A program made the translations under genes and the position numbers. 38,134 bases of DNA from Acidobacteriaceae bacterium (GTDB lineage Bacteria; Acidobacteriota; Terriglobia; Terriglobales; Acidobacteriaceae), in the NCBI GenBank assembly GCA_003156805.1, contig PMHV01000033.1, forward strand, positions 1,298-39,431, written 5' to 3'. The notes beneath the pieces were generated by a model, which had not been told where the DNA came from, searched no databases, and saw nothing but the letters and a program-made list of their open reading frames with translations. Shown piece by piece: positions 33,370-38,134 of the stretch. Every line of letters starts with the position of its first letter. The stretch's first letter is position 1.

Positions 33370-33402
33370 AGAAACATCACCTCCGATCCAATTCAGGATC
33401 GA

Positions 33403-33450
33403 ATGGGCCGATAGCCAAGGAATGTCACCGCTTCTTGGTTGCCGGCCCAT
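33403..33450 (-). ncRNA. Leader hairpin upstream of the small frame
   Basis: ATGGGCCG (33403-33410) pairs with CGGCCCAT (33443-33450), and inside it CCAAG pairs with CTTGG, leaving a roughly 15-nt loop. It is followed on the minus strand by GATCC-aattca-GGATC (33385-33400) and then the ribosome site. It could be a leader regulator, or simply the 3' end of the hflX transcript, whose stop lies 38 nt upstream. No known riboswitch class was recognised. Confidence 0.4.
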
Positions 33451-33488
33451 TTAATGTCTTGGTGGTTGGCGATAGAGGAGCTTGCCGC

Positions 33489-34988
33489 TTACCCCACCGC
33501 CCACGCTCTCACCCTCCTTACCACCGACTCCGGCGCTTCCACCTCCAGCAGCACGGCTCCGTCCTGATAGCGCCGTGAGTAAATCCGCGCCTTCGCTTCC
33601 AGCATAGCCAATGTTTTTCCTTCTTTTTGTGGCACGCGCAGATGCACGCGGCTGATGCGGTCTTCATCGATCATCTCGTCAATGCGCGCGAGCAGCTTGT
33701 CCATCCCCGTGCCTTCCGTCGCCGAAACATACACTGCCGCCGCGTCGCCGCGCAGTGGATCGTTTTGCAGAGCATGATCCTTCAGCGCATGGTCCTGCGC
33801 GGCCTTACCCATTAAACCCGCAGCCACTTCCACATCCAGCAGATCGACTTTGTTCATGACACGCAGGCGCGGTTTCTTGTCCGCTTCCAGTTCTTTCAAC
33901 ACAATCTCCACCTGCGCATCTTGCTCGGCCGAAAGGCGGCTGCTGGCGTCGGAAACATGCAGAATCAGCGACGCCCGCTGCACCTCTTCGAGCGTGGCGC
34001 GAAATGCCTCGACCAGCGTGTGTGGCAGGCTGCGAATGAATCCCACGGTATCGGACAGCAAAACTTTTCTCTTCGAGGGCAGACCCACTGCCCGGATCGT
34101 CGGATCTAAAGTCGCAAACATCTTCGCCGACGACAACACTCCCGCCCGCGTCAGAGCATTGAACAGCGTCGATTTCCCGGCGTTCGTATATCCCACCAGC
34201 GCCACGGTGGCCACCGGCGCCGACTCCCGCCGCTGGCGCTGCTGCGCCCGGATGCGCCGCACCTTCTCCAGTTGCTGCTCCACGTGCCGGACGCGCCGGG
34301 CAATCTTCCGCCGGTCGGTTTCGAGTTGAGTTTCGCCAGGGCCGCGGGTGCCGATGCCGCCGCCCAGTTGCGACATTTCCACGCCGCGCCCGGCCAGCCG
34401 CGGCAGCATGTATTGCAACTGTGCCAGCTCCACCTGCAACTGGCCTTCGCGCGTGCGCGCGTGGCGGGCAAAAATGTCGAGGATGAGCTGGGTTCGGTCG
34501 ATCACCCGAAGCTTGACGATTTTTTCAATATTGCGCTGCTGCGAGGGACTGAGGTCGTGATCGAAAAGAAGTAAGTCCGCGTTCGCCGCGGCGGCTGCGC
34601 CCGCAATTTCTTCCAGCTTGCCGGAGCCTACCAGCGTGGCCGCATCCATCCGGTCGCGCCGCTGCAGCATCTCCCCGGCAATCGCGGCGCCCGCGCTCTC
34701 GGCCAGCGTGCGCAACTCTGCGAGTGATTCCTCAGCGTCAAACTGTGGGATGTTGGGTTGATTGCCGCTCGACTTGCCGCCGGGCCGCGCAACCGCCGCC
34801 GACGCATCGCGCGCCACTTGCGCTTGTGCTGGAACCGCAATCGCACCTCGTGCGCTCGCCCGGCTTCGCGACCGCACGTCAACGCCCACCAGAAATGCGC
34901 GTTCGCTTTCCGTGCCGGAGGCCAGCGCGCGCGCATCCCGGAGCAGACGCACTCCCTTGCCGGAATCCTTGATGTGATTACTGCGCAA
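33489..34988 (-). CDS. hflX: Ribosome-associated GTPase HflX
   Basis: This 499-residue protein has the HflX N-terminal domain ([30 protein letters not shown]), the glycine-rich linker [20 protein letters not shown], and a full G-domain with G1 [15 protein letters not shown]3 DTVGFIR and G4 NKVD. HflX splits stalled or hibernating ribosomes. The frame starts with TTG at 34988; no ATG fits before the conserved part, and the first ~75 residues are variable. An AAG/DHAL repeat insert ([14 protein letters not shown]) lies in the G-domain C-terminal region. It follows hfq by 12 nt, matching the hfq-hflX order conserved in many bacteria; miaA, which often heads this operon, is not next to them here. 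Confidence 0.95.
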   Translation of the reverse strand: MRSNHIKDSGKGVRLLRDARALASGTESERAFLVGVDVRSRSRASARGAIAVPAQAQVARDASAAVARPGGKSSGNQPNIPQFDAEESLAELRTLAESAGAAIAGEMLQRRDRMDAATLVGSGKLEEIAGAAAAANADLLLFDHDLSPSQQRNIEKIVKLRVIDRTQLILDIFARHARTREGQLQVELAQLQYMLPRLAGRGVEMSQLGGGIGTRGPGETQLETDRRKIARRVRHVEQQLEKVRRIRAQQRQRRESAPVATVALVGYTNAGKSTLFNALTRAGVLSSAKMFATLDPTIRAVGLPSKRKVLLSDTVGFIRSLPHTLVEAFRATLEEVQRASLILHVSDASSRLSAEQDAQVEIVLKELEADKKPRLRVMNKVDLLDVEVAAGLMGKAAQDHALKDHALQNDPLRGDAAAVYVSATEGTGMDKLLARIDEMIDEDRISRVHLRVPQKEGKTLAMLEAKARIYSRRYQDGAVLLEVEAPESVVRRVRAWAVG

Positions 34989-35000
34989 GCCGATCGTGCC

Positions 35001-35324
35001 TTACCCTTCGCCGCCCGAAGCGCTGGCGGCGCTGGCCGCGGCTGGCGTCGCTGCCACTGCTGCCGGCTTCGTCTCCCCGTGCGCTGCATAGGAGCCGTGA
35101 CCCGCCGCCGTCCGGCCCATGACCACTGTCGAAATCGCGTGCTTGAAGATCAGTTGCTCTTGCCCGTTGGCTTCCAGCACCACCGAGTACTTGTCGAAGG
35201 ATCGGATGCGTCCTGTCAGCTTCACCCCGCTCATCAGGTAAATCGTGATCGAGAGCCGTTCCTTACGGGCTGTGTTGAGGAAGGAATCCTGAATGTTCTG
35301 CGCCGCCGGCTTGTTGCTTTCCAT
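35001..35324 (-). CDS. hfq: RNA chaperone Hfq
   Basis: This 107-residue Sm-like protein has the Sm1 motif ([24 protein letters not shown]...[14 protein letters not shown]) and Sm2 motif ([11 protein letters not shown]) of Hfq, which forms a hexamer that pairs small RNAs with mRNAs. After the core comes an Ala/Ser/Gly-rich disordered tail of about 35 residues. The ATG at 35324 ([10 protein letters not shown]) has AAGGAGAT upstream; the frame runs 13 residues further 5' without support. It is the first gene of the hfq-hflX pair. Phe replaces the usual Tyr in the YKHA motif, a common variant. Confidence 0.96.
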   Translation of the reverse strand: MESNKPAAQNIQDSFLNTARKERLSITIYLMSGVKLTGRIRSFDKYSVVLEANGQEQLIFKHAISTVVMGRTAAGHGSYAAHGETKPAAVAATPAAASAASASGGEG

Positions 35325-35696
35325 GGCCGATCTCCTTTTTATGCCTGTTTTGACCGATAACACTCACGGTTCGTTCTACAGCATGTTCCTGGGGACCTTC
35401 CCGCCCAGCAGGAACAAGGGAGACAAGCTCTGCCGGCAGTTCGGACCGATTTCGCGGCCTGAACCTTCCCGGCAAGCCAATGCTTGTACCATACGGCGTC
35501 CTTCTGCTCTTTTCAACCCGGAACTTGCGGAAACCGGCGTTCGACCGGTAAGAAAATGTTCGGAAATGGGCCGCATCCATCCTGTCCAGGCTTTGTGTAC
35601 AATCCCCGCTTGGGCAATTCCGCCCTCGCATAGCTCGCTGCGGCCTTTTCCGTTATACATTATGCGAAGGTATCGGCCGTATTTCAGGGAGGCATC
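35325..35696. other. Divergent intergenic region between hfq and the PuuD-type gene
   Basis: About 372 nt hold the promoters of both flanking genes. A TATACATTAT sequence at about 35653-35662 upstream of the plus-strand gene could be its -10 element, without a convincing -35 element. No gene-like frame is supported. Confidence 0.4.
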
Positions 35697-36488
35697 ATGG
35701 CCAGCGCCAATCTCGCAATTTTCCTTGTATCGCAAATCAACGGACCCCAAATCAATCTTCCCCAGGATTTCAACACGAACTTCCTCATGCTGGTCCGCTG
35801 GATCCACCTGCTCGCCGGCATCACCTGGATCGGCCTGCTTTATTTCTTCAACCTTGTGAACGTTCCGCTGATGAAAGAACTCGACGCCACCACCAAAGGC
35901 AAAGTCATGCCCGCGCTCATGACCCGCGCCCTATGGTGGTTCCGCATGTCGGCTGCGCTTACCGTGCTCGCCGGCCTCGCCTATTTTGGAAACATCGTGG
36001 GCGCGGATGTGCACAACGCCGCGGCTCTTGGCTTTTCGAATGCCTCAGGCGGAGCCGTGATGGGCAGCTTCTTCCTCATCTGGACCGTCGTTTGGGCGGT
36101 GCTCTACGCTTGCCTCGTCCCAGGCAAGGGAATCTTCGACAAGGGCGCGTTTATCGGCGTGGTTTACGCGGTCGTAGTCGCCGTGGCAGCTTGGCTGTTT
36201 CTGAGCTGGAACAGCCACGGCTGGGAGAGCAATCGCCTGCTTTCCATCGGCATCGGCGGCGGCATCGGCTGGGTCATGCTGCTCAACGTCTGGGGAGTGA
36301 TCTGGCGCATCCAGAAGCGTCTCATTCAATGGACGCGCGACAACGCCACCAACGGCGCCGCCATCCCCGACAAAGCCAAAGGCATGGTCCGCCAAGCCTT
36401 CCTGGTTTCCCGCGCCAATGCCTTCTTGTCGATCATAATGCTGTTCTTCATGGGCGCGGCCAGCCACTACCCCATGTTCGGGAAGTGA
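35697..36488 (+). CDS. PuuD-type membrane protein (urate oxidase N-terminal family)
   Basis: This 263-residue protein has about six to seven membrane helices beginning FLMLVRWIHLLAGITWIGLLYFFN and including MLLNVWGVIWRIQKRLIQW. The pattern fits the membrane part of bacterial PuuD urate hydroxylases (Urate_ox_N family). Those usually carry a C-terminal cytochrome c domain, which is absent here, so a role in urate use is only suggested by the family. GGGAGG lies just before the ATG. The conserved His pairs (WIHLL, SHYP) could bind haem. The following two genes encode secreted proteins and are probably separate. Confidence 0.8.
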   Translation: MASANLAIFLVSQINGPQINLPQDFNTNFLMLVRWIHLLAGITWIGLLYFFNLVNVPLMKELDATTKGKVMPALMTRALWWFRMSAALTVLAGLAYFGNIVGADVHNAAALGFSNASGGAVMGSFFLIWTVVWAVLYACLVPGKGIFDKGAFIGVVYAVVVAVAAWLFLSWNSHGWESNRLLSIGIGGGIGWVMLLNVWGVIWRIQKRLIQWTRDNATNGAAIPDKAKGMVRQAFLVSRANAFLSIIMLFFMGAASHYPMFGK

Positions 36489-36644
36489 CGGGGTAGATGC
36501 TTGGAACCAAGACCGCGCAAGTTTTGGCGCAACTAGCGTTCCCAAATTGGGTTAGAAAAGGTATAGAATATGGCTTTTCCAGTCTCTTCAGGGCCCCTGC
36601 TCTCAAAGCGGTTTAGGAATGAAAATTTCAGGAGGTCGAATCCC

Positions 36645-37355
36645 ATGAACTCACGTTCTACGCAACTCACGCTCGCAGCTGTCATGCTGTTGGGACTTGC
36701 CACCTGCTGCTACGCGCAGAACGCCACGCCGAGCGTTCTTCGCTGGAACTATGGGGCGCCCAATGCCGTAACCGACCTCACCCACGGGGCGAAAGTCGAA
36801 GGGCTAAAAACGGATGAGGTGAACGTCTACGTCGCCATGTTCGACATCCAAGACACGGAATACAACCACGCATGGGTTCAGGTCGTGAATCATGGCAAGA
36901 CCCCAATTCAGTTCGACCCTGAATCCGCTTTCCTCAAAGATGGCACGAGAGTTCCCGCCGAGGCGCCTGAAAAGGCCGCCGACAGAATCCAGAGGATTGG
37001 CGAGGCCAAGGCCCAGGAACTGTCCTCTCCTAAATGCCCCATGATGAACGGCGGCGGCGGTGGTGGCGGCAAAGGGGCGTCTGTCCCGGGGGGAGGAGGA
37101 TCGATCGCCTGCTTGACCCTGCCCGTCCTTGTAGCCAAATCTAAGGAAGTAGCGACCTTGACATCCGAGCAGGCGGAGTGGGTCCGCAACCACTCACTGA
37201 AACCGACGACCGTTGCCCCCGGCGAGCAGGTCGTGGGCGCAATTGTTTTCAAGAAAGGCAAGAAGCCCACCGGCTACATGCTCGCGGTCCCGGTCGCCGG
37301 CAAGACGTTCGAGTTCCCGGTGAGCGCCGTGAACAAAATCTCAAATTACGATTAA
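36645..37355 (+). CDS. Secreted protein of a tandem paralogous pair (copy 1)
   Basis: This 236-residue protein has a signal peptide ending CCYAQ. The mature protein shares KVEGLK, NHGKTPI...PESA, GEAKAQELSS, VAPGEQ and TFEFP with the next gene, in the same order, so they arose by duplication. It differs by an inserted Gly run (a GGGG stretch near residue 130) next to two cysteines. Function unknown; a beta-sandwich periplasmic protein is likely. GGAGG lies 9 nt before the ATG. A weak promoter (TTCCCA, 17 nt, TATAGA) lies at about 36539-36567. Confidence 0.8.
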   Translation: MNSRSTQLTLAAVMLLGLATCCYAQNATPSVLRWNYGAPNAVTDLTHGAKVEGLKTDEVNVYVAMFDIQDTEYNHAWVQVVNHGKTPIQFDPESAFLKDGTRVPAEAPEKAADRIQRIGEAKAQELSSPKCPMMNGGGGGGGKGASVPGGGGSIACLTLPVLVAKSKEVATLTSEQAEWVRNHSLKPTTVAPGEQVVGAIVFKKGKKPTGYMLAVPVAGKTFEFPVSAVNKISNYD

Positions 37356-37440
37356 GTGGCTTGAGTCGACCAGATTGAGGCACCAGAAGGAAGGTCGAGC
37401 CTAAACTTGTCCACAGATGCAAATCATTAGGAGGCAAAAC

Positions 37441-38109
37441 ATGAAAGCAGTGTTCGCTCCCCGAGTGCTGGCCGGTGCCCTCCTGTTGGCGCTCACCGCC
37501 AGCGTTGCGCAGAGTGGCCCACCCCCGGTGGTTCGTTGGGCCGAGGGCGCGCCCAATGCCACTTCTGACAATAAGAACGGCATGAAAGTCGAAGGCCTGA
37601 AGTCCGACGACCTTCAGCTCTTCGTCGCCATTTCAGATCTCAAGGAAACCCAATACAACCGGCTCTGGGTGGAGGTGTCGAACCACGGCAAGGCCCCCAT
37701 CGACTTTAATCCTGAGTCGGCCGTTCTGCTCAAAGGCGACAAGGGCATACGCGCCGAAGTAAGCGACAAGGCGGCCAAATCAATTCAGAAGTACGGCGAA
37801 GCCAAGGCGCAGGAACTCTCCTCGGCAAAATGCACCAACATGATTGCCACGCAATGTGCGCCCAACAACTCACAGATGCAGGAATCGAAACAGGTGCAGT
37901 CCTTTACCTCCCAGCAAAGTCAGTGGCTAAAGGATAATGCGATCAAACAGAAGACGCTGGCTCCCGGAGAGTCCGAGCAGGGCTACATCGCCTTCAAAAA
38001 AGATAAGAAGGCCGCAGAGTACATCCTGCGCCTCCCGGTTGGAACCGAGACGTTCGAGTTTCCGGGGCTCAGCGCTGAAAACAAACCGCCGTCTTACGAC
38101 AACCTGTAG
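37441..38109 (+). CDS. Secreted protein of a tandem paralogous pair (copy 2)
   Basis: This 222-residue paralogue of copy 1 has a signal peptide ending SVAQS and the shared blocks KVEGLK, SNHGKAPIDFNPESA, GEAKAQELSSAKC, LAPGESEQGYIAFKK and TFEFP. It lacks the Gly-rich insert and instead has a Gln/Ser-rich stretch (QMQESKQVQSFTSQQSQWLK) between the cysteines and the last domain. AGGAGG precedes the ATG by 6 nt. The 85-nt gap after copy 1 shows no terminator, so the pair may be co-transcribed. No family recognised. Confidence 0.8.
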   Translation: MKAVFAPRVLAGALLLALTASVAQSGPPPVVRWAEGAPNATSDNKNGMKVEGLKSDDLQLFVAISDLKETQYNRLWVEVSNHGKAPIDFNPESAVLLKGDKGIRAEVSDKAAKSIQKYGEAKAQELSSAKCTNMIATQCAPNNSQMQESKQVQSFTSQQSQWLKDNAIKQKTLAPGESEQGYIAFKKDKKAAEYILRLPVGTETFEFPGLSAENKPPSYDNL

Positions 38110-38134
38110 TTACGGATAAGTCGTAACGGCCGCG

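Larger units (their letters stand above)
33133..33488 (-). other. Intergenic region with a structured orphan transcription unit
   Basis: About 356 nt between the ends of the threonine aldolase and hflX genes. Read on the minus strand it has a long hairpin (33403-33450), a small hairpin (33385-33400), a near-perfect ribosome-binding site (33376-33384), a short frame and a GC-rich hairpin (33214-33230). It looks like a small gene with its own leader and end, not random spacer. Confidence 0.5.

Noticed and set aside
33403-33450. Hairpin considered as a known riboswitch (cyclic-di-GMP or other)
   Set aside because: Conserved core motifs of known classes were not seen; kept only as an unassigned hairpin.

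Overview
The window is about 38 kb of a high-GC, Gram-negative chromosome that most resembles an acidobacterium (Terriglobia/Koribacteraceae-like). The pointers are a PadR regulator overlapping an ADOP-type duplicated permease, a secreted VCBS/FG-GAP plus Ig-like protein with the hydrophobic, Cys/Gly-rich tail common in that phylum, many secreted proteins of unknown function, and a porin-cytochrome cluster. I see no rRNA, complete tRNA, insertion sequence, prophage or CRISPR array. The assignment rests on family recognition, not on a database search.

Layout. 1-4049: the 5' part of a circularly permuted ATP-grasp gene on the minus strand, then padR and an ADOP permease overlapping by 8 nt. 4050-4665: non-coding, with a degraded tRNA-Ser-like 3' end. 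4666-9600 (minus strand): a five-gene electron-transfer operon reading decaheme DmsE/MtrA-like cytochrome, MtrB/PioB-like outer-membrane barrel, monoheme cytochrome c, tetraheme NapC/NrfH-like membrane cytochrome and a small membrane protein. 9983-11092: a zinc alcohol dehydrogenase. The upstream regions of the cytochrome operon and of this dehydrogenase share a 27-bp box (23/27 identical) and each carries a perfect TGTGA-N6-TCACA site, so they look like one regulon. 11560-15458: secreted proteins, a LuxR-type regulator and a SurA_N/thioredoxin fusion. 15897-19457: a 1186-residue secreted protein with 14 FG-GAP repeats (room for two seven-bladed propellers) and three Ig-like domains.

19846-25311 is the most interesting region: a compact plus-strand operon coding for a large secreted protein, a 56-residue Cys-containing peptide, an S24/S26 (Sec11-like Ser-His) peptidase, an HPr-kinase-like kinase, a PqqD-like recognition protein and a radical SAM/SPASM enzyme. 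The last five genes all overlap their neighbours, mostly by ATGA. It reads as an undescribed RiPP (ribosomally made, modified peptide) pathway. PqqD would bind the leader, the radical SAM enzyme would modify the Cys/Thr/Ser core, the kinase might phosphorylate the peptide (its last residue is Ser) and the peptidase would cut it.

25480-38109: secreted proteins, a eukaryote-like SET/post-SET methyltransferase with a Lys/Arg-rich tail, an RND efflux pump with its adaptor lipoprotein, L-threonine aldolase, a structured orphan small transcription unit, hfq-hflX, a PuuD-type membrane protein and two tandem paralogous secreted proteins.
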